Shown: positions 7,854 through 17,057 of the stretch, one piece after another | Position numbering within the stretch: position 1 is the first letter of the stretch | How the letters are laid out: every line of letters begins with the position of its first letter | Source: Westiellopsis prolifica IICB1 | Lineage (GTDB): Bacteria; Cyanobacteriota; Cyanobacteriia; Cyanobacteriales; Nostocaceae | Length of the DNA: 38,658 nt | Reading direction: 5' to 3' | Assembly: GCF_004323185.1 (NCBI RefSeq) | Contig: NZ_NAPS01000003.1 | Span: forward strand, 341,747-380,404 | Position numbers and translations under genes: made by a program | The notes under the pieces: model-generated | What the model was told of the DNA's origin: nothing | Seen by the model: only the letters and a program-made list of their open reading frames with translations | Database searches by the model: none

Positions 7854-10534
7854 TCTGCGCCATATTCTGCGTGCTGCTGAATGAGTTTGGCTACTAAGCC
7901 CGTCCAGCCGGTTTGATGGCTAGCACCAATTCCAGCACCGTTATCGCCATGAAAATACTCATTAAAAAGAATCAGACTGCGCCAATGAGAATTTGTTTGG
8001 AATATTTCTGTACCACCATAAACAGGTCGGCGACCAGATGGTTCTGGTAAGAAAATCTGAATTAGCCTTTGAGATAACTCAGCTGCTACTTGCCATAACG
8101 TCATCATTTGACCAGAACCAGTTGGACACTCGACTTTGAAATCGTCGCCCAAGTAATGGTGGAACTTTTGCAGAGACTCAATTATCAGATAATTTATAGG
8201 GAACCAAATTGGTCCACGCCAGTTAGAATTGCCACCAAATAAACTCGTGCTAGACTCAGCAGGCTCGTAATCCACCCGGTACTCTTGACCATCTATTGCA
8301 AGGATGTAAGGATGAGATGCATGAAATTTAGAAACAGCGCGGATACCATAGAGACTTAAGAATTCCGTCTCATCCAACATTTTCTCCAGTATACGGCGGA
8401 GTTTATCTTGATAAGCGATCGCTAGCAGTCTTCTAGCACCAACACCAGGTGTCTGCATACAAGCAACATTTCGGCTCAAATCAGGACGATTGCGAATAAA
8501 CCATTCCATCCGTCGTTTAAAGCCTGGAAACATCTGCAAATCTTCTGGTTCCAAGGTAGTAACAGCAAAAAGTGGAGATAACCCTACTACTGAGCGTACT
8601 TTCATGCGACAATGATGACCGTTGGGTAAATGCAGCGCATCGTAGTAAAAGCCATCAGCCTCATCCCACAAAGCGATTTCTTCTTTGCCAATGCCGTCGA
8701 TAGCATCAGCAATATATAGGAAATGTTCAAAAAACTTGCTGGCGATATCTTCATAGATTGAATTATCTTTTGCTAATTCTAGAGCGATCGTCAGCATATT
8801 CAGACAATACATCCCCATCCAACTGGTGCCATCTGCCTGATTAATGTGTCCGCCTGTCGGAAGTTCAGCACTTCTGTCAAAAACACCGATATTGTCTAAT
8901 CCCAAGAAGCCGCCCTGAAAAACATTCTTTCCTTCTACATCCTTTCTATTTACCCACCAAGTAAAATTGAGCAGCAACTTCTGAAACACACGCTCCAAAA
9001 ATTCTTTATCAGTGCGACCATATATTTTTCTCTCTATTTGATAAATACGCATAGCAGCCCAAGCGTGAACAGGTGGGTTGACATCGCCAAAAGCCCATTC
9101 ATACGCTGGAATTTGACCATTAGGATGCATGTACCATTCCCGCGTCAGTATATCCAATTGGTACTTGGCAAAATCTGGGTCAATCATTGCAAATGGAAGC
9201 AAATGAAATGCCAAATCCCAAGCTGCAAACCAGGGATATTCCCATTTGTCCGGCATAGAGAGAATATCATCGTTAAATAGATGAATCCACTCATGGTTTC
9301 TGCCACGTTTGCGTTCTAGTGGTGGTAACGGATTTTCTGGATCGCCCTTAAGCCATTCCTCAACTACGTAGTAATAAAACTGCTTGCTCCATAACATACC
9401 AGCAAATGCTTGCCGTTGCACGCTCCGCATATCTTCAGATAATTGGAAGGGACAGATGCGGTGATAAAATTCATCTGCTTGTGAGATCCGATTTTGAAAA
9501 ATTTCCTCAAACTCATTACCGAACGGTTCTACACCTTCTTCTTCATAAGGACGCGATGGAGAAATGTCGCTCAACCGCAATCGCACTGTTTTGGTTTCGC
9601 CTGCACCGATTGACAATTTGTAATAAGCTGAGGTTTTAGTACCGATCAGATTGGGATTGACGGCTTCTTTTTGACCATGTATTACATAGTCGTTAATTCC
9701 ATCTTTGACGTAGGGAGAAGCATTACTTACGCCAAATAATCTTTCATGATTAGTTTCATTTTCTGTGAAAAGCAATTGGGTTGTACCCTCACAGTACAGC
9801 CATCTGTCTCCTAGCGTTTGATGGGAAGCTTCTATAATGCTTAGGTCATTGTCAGATTTGAAAACTTTTAAGAAAGGCTTTGCTAGCTTGTCTTTATTGG
9901 GCTTCCAAGACCAGGTGTTGCGAAACCAGAGAGTTGGCAAAAAATCCAGTATTTTTGCTTCTGGTCCTCTATTAGTGATACTAACTTTAATTAAAATATC
10001 TTCAGGTGAATTTTTTGCGTACTCTACAATTATATCAAAGTAGCGATCATCAGCAAACACACCTGTGTCAAGCAATTCAAATTCTGGTTCATTGCGACTT
10101 CTGTTACGATTTTCTTTAATTAATTGGCTATAGGGAAAAGCAGCTTGGGGATATTTGTAAAGACATTTCATGTAGGAGTGCGTGGGAGTATTGTCTAGAT
10201 AGAAGTAGTATTCTTTGACATCTTCCCCATGATTGCCTTCTGTTCCAGTCAAACCAAACATTCTCTCTTTAAGAATAGTATCTTCACCATTCCAAAGAGC
10301 GATCGCAAAACAAAGTCGTTGATGATTATCCGAAATTCCAGCAATCCCATCTTCTCCCCATCGATAAGCACGGGAGCGAGCTTGATCATGGGTGAAGTAG
10401 TCCCAAGCTTCTCCAGTCGCACTGTAATCTTCTCTGACTGTTCCCCACTGACGTTCACTTAAATAAGGACCCCACCGCTTCCAGTATGCTGTGCGATCGC
10501 GTTGGGCTGCTAATCTTGCTTCTTCTTGAGTCAT
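7847..10534 (-). CDS. GH63 / MGH1-like glucosidase
   Basis: 895 aa, no signal peptide (starts [13 protein letters not shown]), so probably cytosolic. The N-terminal ~330 residues form a beta-rich domain; the C-terminal (alpha/alpha)6 part has aromatic motifs of the GH63/MGH1 group: [15 protein letters not shown] with a candidate catalytic Asp, the segment [37 protein letters not shown], and near the C-terminus [13 protein letters not shown] followed by [13 protein letters not shown], where the Glu is a candidate catalytic base. Family members cleave alpha-glucosides or glucosyl/mannosylglycerate; the exact substrate is unknown. No clear Shine-Dalgarno precedes the ATG, and a heptamer repeat begins four bases upstream. 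Repeat copies lie on both sides. In context it could release glucose for the downstream pentose-phosphate genes. Confidence 0.8.
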   Translation of the reverse strand: MTQEEARLAAQRDRTAYWKRWGPYLSERQWGTVREDYSATGEAWDYFTHDQARSRAYRWGEDGIAGISDNHQRLCFAIALWNGEDTILKERMFGLTGTEGNHGEDVKEYYFYLDNTPTHSYMKCLYKYPQAAFPYSQLIKENRNRSRNEPEFELLDTGVFADDRYFDIIVEYAKNSPEDILIKVSITNRGPEAKILDFLPTLWFRNTWSWKPNKDKLAKPFLKVFKSDNDLSIIEASHQTLGDRWLYCEGTTQLLFTENETNHERLFGVSNASPYVKDGINDYVIHGQKEAVNPNLIGTKTSAYYKLSIGAGETKTVRLRLSDISPSRPYEEEGVEPFGNEFEEIFQNRISQADEFYHRICPFQLSEDMRSVQRQAFAGMLWSKQFYYYVVEEWLKGDPENPLPPLERKRGRNHEWIHLFNDDILSMPDKWEYPWFAAWDLAFHLLPFAMIDPDFAKYQLDILTREWYMHPNGQIPAYEWAFGDVNPPVHAWAAMRIYQIERKIYGRTDKEFLERVFQKLLLNFTWWVNRKDVEGKNVFQGGFLGLDNIGVFDRSAELPTGGHINQADGTSWMGMYCLNMLTIALELAKDNSIYEDIASKFFEHFLYIADAIDGIGKEEIALWDEADGFYYDALHLPNGHHCRMKVRSVVGLSPLFAVTTLEPEDLQMFPGFKRRMEWFIRNRPDLSRNVACMQTPGVGARRLLAIAYQDKLRRILEKMLDETEFLSLYGIRAVSKFHASHPYILAIDGQEYRVDYEPAESSTSLFGGNSNWRGPIWFPINYLIIESLQKFHHYLGDDFKVECPTGSGQMMTLWQVAAELSQRLIQIFLPEPSGRRPVYGGTEIFQTNSHWRSLILFNEYFHGDNGAGIGASHQTGWTGLVAKLIQQHAEYGADK

Positions 10535-10537
10535 TCG

Positions 10538-10565
10538 ATTTTAGATTTTAGATTTTAGATTTTGG
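10538..10565. repeat. STRR heptamer tract (ATTTTAG x3, ATTTTGG)
   Basis: Four consecutive heptamers occupy the leader of the GH63 gene directly upstream of its ATG, where a ribosome site would normally lie. They are the complement of the heptamers at 7691-7732 on the other side of the gene. Confidence 0.8.
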
Positions 10566-10578
10566 AATTGACTACACT

Positions 10579-10714
10579 CAAGTAAGTCGTCAGGAATAAA
10601 CATAACTATGTGACAAAAAGTAAACATGCCTAAAAAACTTAGCAATGACAAATGACCATTTTCACCAGTAGAGACATGCGATAGCACGTCTCTACATTTG
10701 TGCCGACTTACTTA
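10579..10714. repeat. MITE-like element with AAGTAAG/CTTACTT termini (copy B)
   Basis: Left end AAGTAAGTCGTCAGGAATAA matches copy A (AAGTAAGCCGTCAGGGATAA). The right end, read inward, is AAGTAAGTCGGCACA. Length 136 bp, with a 28-nt GTAGAGAC...GTCTCTAC palindrome at 10668-10695 next to the right end. A further solo right end (GTAGCAACTTACTTA) follows at about 10731-10750. The element occupies most of the gap between the SDR and GH63 genes. Confidence 0.6.
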
Positions 10715-10795
10715 GATCATCTGGGAGGTTTATTTGTAGCAACTTACTTAATTTCTTATTTTACCTACTTCTGCACTAAAGAGAATGAAAACTGA

Positions 10796-11563
10796 TTACT
10801 GCTCCTGATAATTCCAAAGCAGTCCACCATCTACAAAGAAAGTTGCACCTGTCACATAATCAGCATCATTAGAAGCTAGAAAAGCGACTACAGAAGCCAC
10901 ATCTTGTGGCTGACCTAAGCGACCCAAGGGGATGTTCTTGAGTACGGCATTCAACTTCTGTGGGTCATTTAAAAGCTTAGTATTAATTGGGGTTTCAATA
11001 GCTCCTGGTGCAACAGAGTTGATCGTGATTCCCAAAGGCCCCAACTCAATTGCTAGGTTACGCGTCATCATTTTGACGCCACCTTTGCTAGCACAATAAG
11101 AAGTAAAATGTGGGAACGGGAGTTCTTCATGCACTGAACTGATGTTAATAATTTTTCCAGTCCGTTTAGTCTCAATCAAGTGCTGGACAAAGGCTTGAGT
11201 TGCAAAAAATACACCTTTGAGGTTGACATCAAGCACTGCATCATAATCTGCTTCTGATACTGACCAAAAATCAGCGTTCTTTTCAATACCAGCGTTATTA
11301 ACTAAAATATCTAGCTTACCGAAGTGTTGGATACCCGACTTAATCAAGTCATGGATTTCGCTAACTACACCTAAATCTGCCTTAATAATCAAGCCAGAGC
11401 TTCCTGTGGCTTGTACTTTGGTTAAGGTTTCCTCAGCACCTTCGCGATGGCTGCGGTAGTCAATCACGATATTTGCGCCTTCTTCAGCAAGACGCACTGC
11501 AATAGCTTGACCAATTCCTTGGCTGCTACCAGTTACCAAAGCTACTTTACCTTCAAGCTTCAT
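10796..11563 (-). CDS. short-chain dehydrogenase/reductase, glucose 1-dehydrogenase-like
   Basis: 255 aa from the ATG at 11561-11563, chosen because AAAAGGAA precedes it and the protein then starts MKLEGKVALVTG as SDRs do; the open frame extends 14 codons further upstream. Classical SDR motifs: TGSSQGIG (11-18), NNAG (89-92), Ser142/143, Tyr156 and Lys160 of the S-Y-K triad, and a C-terminal VTGATFFVDGG. The C-terminal GGLLWNYQEQ resembles bacterial glucose 1-dehydrogenases (glucose to gluconolactone with NAD(P)+), although SDR substrates are hard to assign from sequence. It ends the sugar-phosphate block, 138 bp after the WrbA-like gene, with a strong hairpin between them. Confidence 0.85.
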   Translation of the reverse strand: MKLEGKVALVTGSSQGIGQAIAVRLAEEGANIVIDYRSHREGAEETLTKVQATGSSGLIIKADLGVVSEIHDLIKSGIQHFGKLDILVNNAGIEKNADFWSVSEADYDAVLDVNLKGVFFATQAFVQHLIETKRTGKIINISSVHEELPFPHFTSYCASKGGVKMMTRNLAIELGPLGITINSVAPGAIETPINTKLLNDPQKLNAVLKNIPLGRLGQPQDVASVVAFLASNDADYVTGATFFVDGGLLWNYQEQ

Positions 11564-11610
11564 CTCTATTTTCCTTTTAAAACAAGGTGATGTCTGTTTA
11601 GACACTCAGC

Positions 11611-11644
11611 AAAAGAAGGTTATGTAAATCTATAACCTTCTTTT
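11611..11644. terminator. 13-bp stem-loop between the WrbA-like and SDR genes
   Basis: AAAAGAAGGTTAT (11611-11623) pairs perfectly with ATAACCTTCTTTT (11632-11644) around an 8-nt loop. On either strand the stem ends in a run of T, so it can act as a bidirectional intrinsic terminator. Because genes on both sides are co-directional, it would act as an internal terminator or attenuator that lowers SDR expression, or as an RNA-stabilising hairpin. Confidence 0.6.
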
Positions 11645-11701
11645 TGCTTTTAACGCTTTACATTGTTGATTGCAGTCACATCTTATTGCATTGTTCTCAA
11701 T

Positions 11702-12283
11702 TTAAACTGAAACTGGAATTGGCTTGGCAAACAAATCCTGACCTTTCAGAACAGAAGCGATTCTAGATACATTTGCTCCGTGGTATCTTGCTACTTCGAG
11801 TCTCTCTTCAGTTACACCTGTTTGCTCCATCTTCTCACCAGCGGATCGTCCATAAGGTCCCCACTGTAGTCCTGCTAAATGGTAGCCTGGGGTATTTTTC
11901 GGAAGAGGTACTATAACCATCCCCATCTGAACAAGGTTATTTAGCAGAGCCAACATGGTAAGTTCACAGCCACCTCCAGCATTTCCATAGCCTCCGCCGG
12001 TAGCAAATATTGCTCCAACTTTGCCAATCATGCTATCTTTCATCCAAACTCGACCGCACACTGTATCAATAAACTTTTTCACCCGCCAATCTGGACTTCC
12101 CATGTGAACAGGTGTTCCCACAATAAGTGCGTCACTGGCGGTTAAATCATTTGTTGTGACTTCTTCTGCTAATTTGATTGAGACTTGAGTTCCGGGAACT
12201 GACATGGCACCTGAAGCGATCGCTTCAGCCATCTTCTTTGTATTGCCGTAATCTGTTGCATATACTACTAATACATTAGTCAT
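11702..12283 (-). CDS. flavodoxin-fold NAD(P)H:quinone oxidoreductase (WrbA-like)
   Basis: 193 aa. The N-terminus VLVVYATDYGNTKKMAEAIASGA is the flavodoxin phosphate-binding loop, VGTPVHMGSPDWRVKKFID the second FMN loop, and FATGGGYGNAGGGCELTML the third, as in WrbA-type two-electron quinone reductases. Such enzymes reduce quinones with NAD(P)H without semiquinone release and are induced by oxidative or osmotic stress. AAGGAGA sits at good spacing before the ATG. It lies 35 bp downstream of the aldolase gene, so the two are probably co-transcribed. NADPH made by the upstream dehydrogenases could be its electron source (inference). Confidence 0.85.
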   Translation of the reverse strand: MTNVLVVYATDYGNTKKMAEAIASGAMSVPGTQVSIKLAEEVTTNDLTASDALIVGTPVHMGSPDWRVKKFIDTVCGRVWMKDSMIGKVGAIFATGGGYGNAGGGCELTMLALLNNLVQMGMVIVPLPKNTPGYHLAGLQWGPYGRSAGEKMEQTGVTEERLEVARYHGANVSRIASVLKGQDLFAKPIPVSV

Positions 12284-12318
12284 TTTTTTTCTCCTTAGTT
12301 TTGTTTAGAAGTGAAAAA

Positions 12319-13239
12319 TTAAGCAACTTCTTTATAAATCTCTGTGATGGCGTTGAGTAGCTGCAACGCATCAGACTTGGAGCGTTGAAAGGAGTTGCGT
12401 CCGATAATCGAGCCAAACCCACCACCATAGTGAATAGAGCGGATTTCATCAAGTATTACTTGATCGCTTTCTGTTGGACCACCAGAGAAGATGACAATAC
12501 GTCGGCCATTGAAAGTACACTGTACTACGTGACGCACTCGCTCAGTCAGTGTCCCAATCGGAATTTGCTCTTTTTCATAAACTTTGCGTGCTGCCTCTTG
12601 CTCGATATGTGCAGTCGGTAATTTGACTTTGATGATATGTGCGCCGAGTTGAGCAGCTATTTGTGCAGAATAACCAATGACATCAATAGCAGTTTCACCA
12701 TTTTTGCTCAAACCAGACCCACGAGCGTAAGCCCAAATCACCACTACCAAACCACAGCGCTTGGCTTCTTCAGCGTAGGCGCGGATTTGTTGATACATCT
12801 CCATTCGATGTGTTGAGCCAGGGTAGATAGTAAAGCCAATGCCGACGCACCCCAAGCGTAGTGCATCTGCCACACTGCCAGTCAGAGCCTGTTTAGGGTC
12901 TTGCTCATCGAGCAGAACATCATGGTCGTTGACTTTGAGAAGCAGGGGAATCTCGCCAGCAAACTCCCGCGCTCCTGCTTCCAAAAAACCCAGGGGAGCA
13001 GCATAGGCATTACAACCAGCCTCGATCGCTAGCTTAAAGTGATAGTGAGGATCATAAGCAAGTGGGTTAGGGCCAAAACTACGTGCTGGTCCATGCTCAA
13101 AGCCTTGATCCACAGGCAGAATAACCAGTTTGCCAGTACCCGCAAGTTTGCCGTGATTTAGCAGTCGGGACAGATTGGTTAAGGTTCCTGGATTATCACT
13201 ACCATACCAGTTCAGGATTTCTTGCACAGATTTGTTCAT
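12319..13239 (-). CDS. fbaB: class I fructose-bisphosphate aldolase (DhnA/FbaB type)
   Basis: 306 aa. Belongs to the DhnA/archaeal-type class I aldolases: LPVDQGFEHGP (41-51), LLKVNDHD (100-107), GFTIYPGS (135-142), and AHIIKVKLP, in which Lys204 is the predicted Schiff-base lysine by alignment with E. coli FbaB. C-terminal phosphate-binding glycines are in IVIFSGGPTESD and GGGFGSIIGRNSFQR. It interconverts fructose-1,6-bisphosphate with DHAP and GAP and needs no metal. Its ATG overlaps the stop of the HAD gene by one base (TAATG), so translation is coupled. Class I aldolases tolerate metal limitation and oxidative stress better than class II enzymes, which fits the rest of the island. Confidence 0.92.
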   Translation of the reverse strand: MNKSVQEILNWYGSDNPGTLTNLSRLLNHGKLAGTGKLVILPVDQGFEHGPARSFGPNPLAYDPHYHFKLAIEAGCNAYAAPLGFLEAGAREFAGEIPLLLKVNDHDVLLDEQDPKQALTGSVADALRLGCVGIGFTIYPGSTHRMEMYQQIRAYAEEAKRCGLVVVIWAYARGSGLSKNGETAIDVIGYSAQIAAQLGAHIIKVKLPTAHIEQEAARKVYEKEQIPIGTLTERVRHVVQCTFNGRRIVIFSGGPTESDQVILDEIRSIHYGGGFGSIIGRNSFQRSKSDALQLLNAITEIYKEVA

Positions 13240-14168
13240 TATGTTTCTGCTCCCATCTGATAGAGTTCTTTTGGCGTGTAAGTTGAACTCTGGCTGCTTA
13301 AGATATAACGTTCTACTGCGTTGGCGAAGCCTTCATCGTCATTAGAGGTCGTCACATATTTAGCAGCACGCTGCACTTCAAGACTGGCATTGCCCATGGC
13401 AATGCTCAGACCGCTTTTCGAGAACATTGGCACATCGTTAGGCATATCCCCGATAGTTGCAATCTCTTGAGTGGGAATTGCCAGCATCTGTGAAAGGCGC
13501 TCGATGACAAACCCTTTATTAGCACGTGGATGGGTTACGTCCAAATAATAAGGTTGCGAGCGAGCAGCAGAGACTTGCTCTGTAACATCTGAACTTGCAC
13601 CAGTTTCACAACACACCTGCTCTCTAAATTTTTGCTGGGTTTCAGCTTCACACCATGCTACTGCCTCTAGATCGTCGCTAACACCGACAATCTTTGCTAC
13701 GTTGTCAAGTAAATGATCAAATCTTGGTACTACCGTTGGTGGGAACTTGATCGTCCATGCTTCGCGGTCAACATGGGGGGCGTGGCGATCGCGCACAAAC
13801 CAGTCGCGATCGCTGTAGATCCAAACGTCTAGACCATGGGAATCAATAATCTCGACAACGCGCTTGGCGATCGGCGCACTTAGAAGATTTTGCTCAATAA
13901 TTGAGAAATCTGGTCGCAGAAAAATTGCACCATTGAAAGCAGCAATGGGTGCTGTCAAAACCAGATCGTCGATGAGTGTTTTCATACCCAAGGGCGGACG
14001 TCCGCTTGTGATTGTAAAGACGATATCCGCCACACGCAACTTAGATACCGCACTTCGAGCACCCTCGGTAAGCACTTTTTGCTTTGTGACCAGCGTGCCG
14101 TCTACGTCAGCAACTAACAGAGAAATTTTAGGTCTTATTAGCCATAAATCGTCATTTTTTGTACTCAT
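13239..14168 (-). CDS. HAD-superfamily (Cof/IIB) sugar-phosphate phosphatase
   Basis: 309 aa. Motif I ADVDGTLV has the nucleophile pair Asp21/Asp23; motif II is FTITSGRP; a C2-type cap domain follows; motif III/IV is ATIGDMPNDVPMF followed by GLSIAMGNA, typical of the Cof-like IIB subfamily. These enzymes dephosphorylate sugar phosphates or other small phosphoesters; the substrate here is unknown. It is translationally coupled to the aldolase and 60 bp downstream of zwf, suggesting a hexose- or pentose-phosphate substrate, perhaps as an overflow valve (inference). The cap contains a somewhat divergent stretch (about residues 180-200) rich in Cys, Thr and Ser. Confidence 0.85.
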   Translation of the reverse strand: MSTKNDDLWLIRPKISLLVADVDGTLVTKQKVLTEGARSAVSKLRVADIVFTITSGRPPLGMKTLIDDLVLTAPIAAFNGAIFLRPDFSIIEQNLLSAPIAKRVVEIIDSHGLDVWIYSDRDWFVRDRHAPHVDREAWTIKFPPTVVPRFDHLLDNVAKIVGVSDDLEAVAWCEAETQQKFREQVCCETGASSDVTEQVSAARSQPYYLDVTHPRANKGFVIERLSQMLAIPTQEIATIGDMPNDVPMFSKSGLSIAMGNASLEVQRAAKYVTTSNDDEGFANAVERYILSSQSSTYTPKELYQMGAET

Positions 14169-14228
14169 GAATGATTTTTTTACATCTGATAAATTTGTTG
14201 ATGTGACTACAATTATTTGCTACTAGAA

Positions 14229-15749
14229 TCATGGTTCAACCTTCCGCCACTGCCGACCGTCACGCTCTAACAAGTCGAAAGCTTCTTTAGGACCCCAAGT
14301 ACCTGCCGCATAATTTGGAAAACTACGAGGGGGTAGGGCTTTCCAGACATCCAAGATTGGTGTCACCACATTCCACCCAATTTCAACATTGTCAGCTCGC
14401 TGGAATAGGGTGGCGTCACCAATCATACAGTCGTAAAGCAGCGTCTCATAGCCGGTACTTGGCTGAGTGCCAAAGTAGTCAGCATATTCAAAATTCATCT
14501 CTACCGTACCCATACGTACACTAGGGCCAGGAACCTTAGCACCAAACTGCAAACTGATGCCTTCGTTGGGATGAATACGTAAAACTAGGAAATTGGGTGT
14601 TAGTTGCTCGATGGGTGTCTGACGAAACAGTAAAAACGGGACGTGCTTGAACTGAATTGCAATTTCAGTCACTCGTTCCGGTAGAGCTTTGCCTGTCCGC
14701 AGGTAAAAAGGTACATCAGCCCAGCGCCAATTGTCAAGCATTAGCTTCAGCGCAACAAAGGTTTCAGTGCTGGAGTTATAGGCAACGCGCGGTTCAGTAC
14801 GGTAAGCAGGCACTGACAAACCTTTCACCGTACCCGCACCATACTGTCCGCGTACTGTTTGGGTAAGAACTTCTTCCGGGCTAAGTGGTTGGATTGCGCG
14901 CAGCAACTTAGATTTTTCATCTCGTACTGCGTCAGCTTCAAACGAAAGTGGTGGCTCCATCGCCATGAGTGCCAGCAATTGGAACATATGGTTTTGCACC
15001 ATGTCCCGCAATGCACCCGCTCCTTCATAGTAACCGCCTCTGCCCTCTACACCAACACTCTCGGCAACCGTAATTTGCACGTGATCAATGTAACGGTGGT
15101 TCCAAACTGGCTCAAATAGACCATTACCAAATCGAAAAACCAAAATGTTCTGTACCGTTTCTTTGCCGAGATAGTGATCAATGCGGTAAACTTGGCTTTC
15201 TTGCAAGACACTACTGATATTTTTATTCAGAGCGCGAGCCGACTCAAAATCATGCCCAAAAGGCTTCTCAATAATTACTCGTCGCCAACTACCTTCTTCT
15301 TCACGAACTAGCCCACTAGTCCCTAGTTGCCACACAATATCGTTAAAGAAATTGGGTGCTGTCGCTAGATAGTATAGGTAATTACCGCGTGTACCGCATT
15401 CTTGATCTACAGTTGCTAGGAGTTCCTGTAACTGCTCGTAAGTGGTGGGGTCTTGAAAATCACCCGACAAATAATATAAATGCTTTTCAAACGAATCCCA
15501 AAGGTGTGTATCGACTGAACTAGTCGCAAACTCATGAATGTCCCGACTCATTTTCTGGCGGAATTCATCGGTACTCATCTGAGCACGAGCCACTCCTACG
15601 ACGGCAAACTCCTTTGGTAAGAGGTTGCTTTGTACTAAGTTGTACAGAGCTGGAATCAACTTACGCTTAGTCAGATCTCCAGCAGCACCGAAGATTACCA
15701 TGACGCAGGGATCACCAGGTCGATCTAGCCATTTATCAGTCATGTTCAT
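14229..15749 (-). CDS. zwf: glucose-6-phosphate 1-dehydrogenase
   Basis: 506 aa, normal length. N-terminal dinucleotide-binding motif [18 protein letters not shown] (from 21), EKPFG (161-165), and the active-site signature [13 protein letters not shown] with Asp191, His192 and Lys196. It oxidises glucose-6-phosphate to 6-phosphogluconolactone, making NADPH. An alternative start two codons in ([10 protein letters not shown]) is equally possible. The usual cyanobacterial zwf is grouped with fbp, tal and opcA; here no opcA or fbp is seen, and the partners are gnd, a tal-pgi fusion and aldolase, so this is probably a second, island-specific copy. A repeat element interrupts the 300-bp gap to gnd. 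Confidence 0.96.
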   Translation of the reverse strand: MNMTDKWLDRPGDPCVMVIFGAAGDLTKRKLIPALYNLVQSNLLPKEFAVVGVARAQMSTDEFRQKMSRDIHEFATSSVDTHLWDSFEKHLYYLSGDFQDPTTYEQLQELLATVDQECGTRGNYLYYLATAPNFFNDIVWQLGTSGLVREEEGSWRRVIIEKPFGHDFESARALNKNISSVLQESQVYRIDHYLGKETVQNILVFRFGNGLFEPVWNHRYIDHVQITVAESVGVEGRGGYYEGAGALRDMVQNHMFQLLALMAMEPPLSFEADAVRDEKSKLLRAIQPLSPEEVLTQTVRGQYGAGTVKGLSVPAYRTEPRVAYNSSTETFVALKLMLDNWRWADVPFYLRTGKALPERVTEIAIQFKHVPFLLFRQTPIEQLTPNFLVLRIHPNEGISLQFGAKVPGPSVRMGTVEMNFEYADYFGTQPSTGYETLLYDCMIGDATLFQRADNVEIGWNVVTPILDVWKALPPRSFPNYAAGTWGPKEAFDLLERDGRQWRKVEP

Positions 15750-15871
15750 TGTTTTTGTGCCTTGTCATGATTTTCGGGAACTCCACAAAATAAATGATCC
15801 AACTCTTGGCTTTGTCTGTTGCAATTGAATATTTTTGACTTTAGGAGTCCCTAATTTCTCTAAATGCCTAA

Positions 15872-16021
15872 TGGTCTGGCAACCTAGCTTTGAGGGGTTA
15901 AATAAAAAACCGCAGAGGAAGCAGGCGATCAAAGCTTTTCAACACAGAGAACGCAGAGGAAGAGGAGGAGAGGATAAGATGAGAAACTTGGTTTACTCGG
16001 CAAAGATGACTTGTCAAACCA
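15872..16021. repeat. MITE-like element with TGGTYTGRCAA termini between gnd and zwf
   Basis: TGGTCTGGCAA (15872-15882) is mirrored by TTGTCAAACCA (16011-16021), followed inward by CTTTG/CAAAG on both sides, giving a 150-bp element with imperfect terminal inverted repeats. The interior has a purine-rich stretch (ACCGCAGAGG, AGAACGCAGAGG) that recurs inverted at about 23850-23885. A solo copy of the same terminus occurs at 31651-31673. It occupies half of the gnd-zwf gap. Confidence 0.5.
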
Positions 16022-16049
16022 CTATTGCTAACATGGTTTTTATGGGCCT

Positions 16050-17033
16050 TTATGCTCTTGCATTTTGCTCTATGTGTCCACCGAATTTGTATCGCATTGC
16101 TGACAGTAATTTCTCGGCAAAAGTATGCTCCTGTCGTGAGCGGAAGCGTGTATAAAGCGATGCCGATAGCACATCAGCAGGTACGGCTGACTCTATGGCT
16201 GCCATAATTGTCCACCGTCCTTCGCCAGAGTCTTGCACAAAACCTGTATACTCAGAAAGTGTTGGGTTTTCAACCAGAGCCATCGCCGCTAAATCTAGTA
16301 GCCACGAACCCACAACACTGCCTCGACGCCAAACTTCAGCAATCTCTGCTACATTAAGGTCATAACGATAAGCTTCAGATAGTTCTGGCGAGTTGGCATT
16401 ACGGAAGATATCAAAGCCTTCAGCATAGGCTTGCATCAGGGCATATTCGATACCGTTGTGAACCATTTTGACAAAATGTCCGGCGCCATTTGAGCCACAA
16501 TGCAAGTAGCCGTCTTCAGCTGTGCTGCTCAGTTTTTCACGTCCTGGTGTACGGGAAATGTCACCTCGTCCAGGAGCAATAGTTTTAAAAATTGGGTCTA
16601 GATGCTTAACAATCCCTTGTTCGCCGCCAATCATTAAGCAGTAGCCTCGCTCTAATCCCCACACTCCGCCACTAGTTCCTACATCTACGTAGTTGATGCC
16701 TAGATCTTGCAAAAGTTTAGCACGGCGTACATCGTCTTTGTAGTAGGAATTGCCACCGTCGATGATGATGTCACCTGGTGCCATTTTCTGTGCTAGTTCC
16801 ATGACCATCTGCTCTGTTGCCTCACCAGCTGGTACCATTACCCAAGCAACACGAGGTTGAGTCAATTGATTAACGAAATTGTCAAGGGAAGTGGTTCCTA
16901 TTGCCCCTTCACTTTCTAGCTGCTTGACTTTGTCGGGAGTCCGATTGTAGACGACACACTCGTGTCCATCTTTTAGCAGACGTCGGACGATATTTGCACC
17001 CATGCGTCCTAGACCAATCATGCCCAGTTGCAT
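16050..17033 (-). CDS. gnd: 6-phosphogluconate dehydrogenase, decarboxylating (short form)
   Basis: 327 aa, the short 6PGDH class (long enzymes are about 470 aa). Rossmann motif GLGRMG (7-12), DGGNS (92-96), [12 protein letters not shown] (120-131) with the substrate-contacting SGG, and [13 protein letters not shown] with catalytic Lys189 and His192/Asn193. It converts 6-phosphogluconate to ribulose-5-phosphate and CO2. Short-form enzymes are often NAD-dependent, but the residues at the end of strand 2 are Asn30-Arg31-Thr32, like NADP-binding enzymes, so NADP+ is a reasonable guess. It begins 24 bp after the tal-pgi stop. It provides Ru5P, the acceptor used by HPS elsewhere in the window. Confidence 0.93.
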   Translation of the reverse strand: MQLGMIGLGRMGANIVRRLLKDGHECVVYNRTPDKVKQLESEGAIGTTSLDNFVNQLTQPRVAWVMVPAGEATEQMVMELAQKMAPGDIIIDGGNSYYKDDVRRAKLLQDLGINYVDVGTSGGVWGLERGYCLMIGGEQGIVKHLDPIFKTIAPGRGDISRTPGREKLSSTAEDGYLHCGSNGAGHFVKMVHNGIEYALMQAYAEGFDIFRNANSPELSEAYRYDLNVAEIAEVWRRGSVVGSWLLDLAAMALVENPTLSEYTGFVQDSGEGRWTIMAAIESAVPADVLSASLYTRFRSRQEHTFAEKLLSAMRYKFGGHIEQNARA

Positions 17034-17057
17034 ATGATTCTCCTTGAGTTTGCTGAT

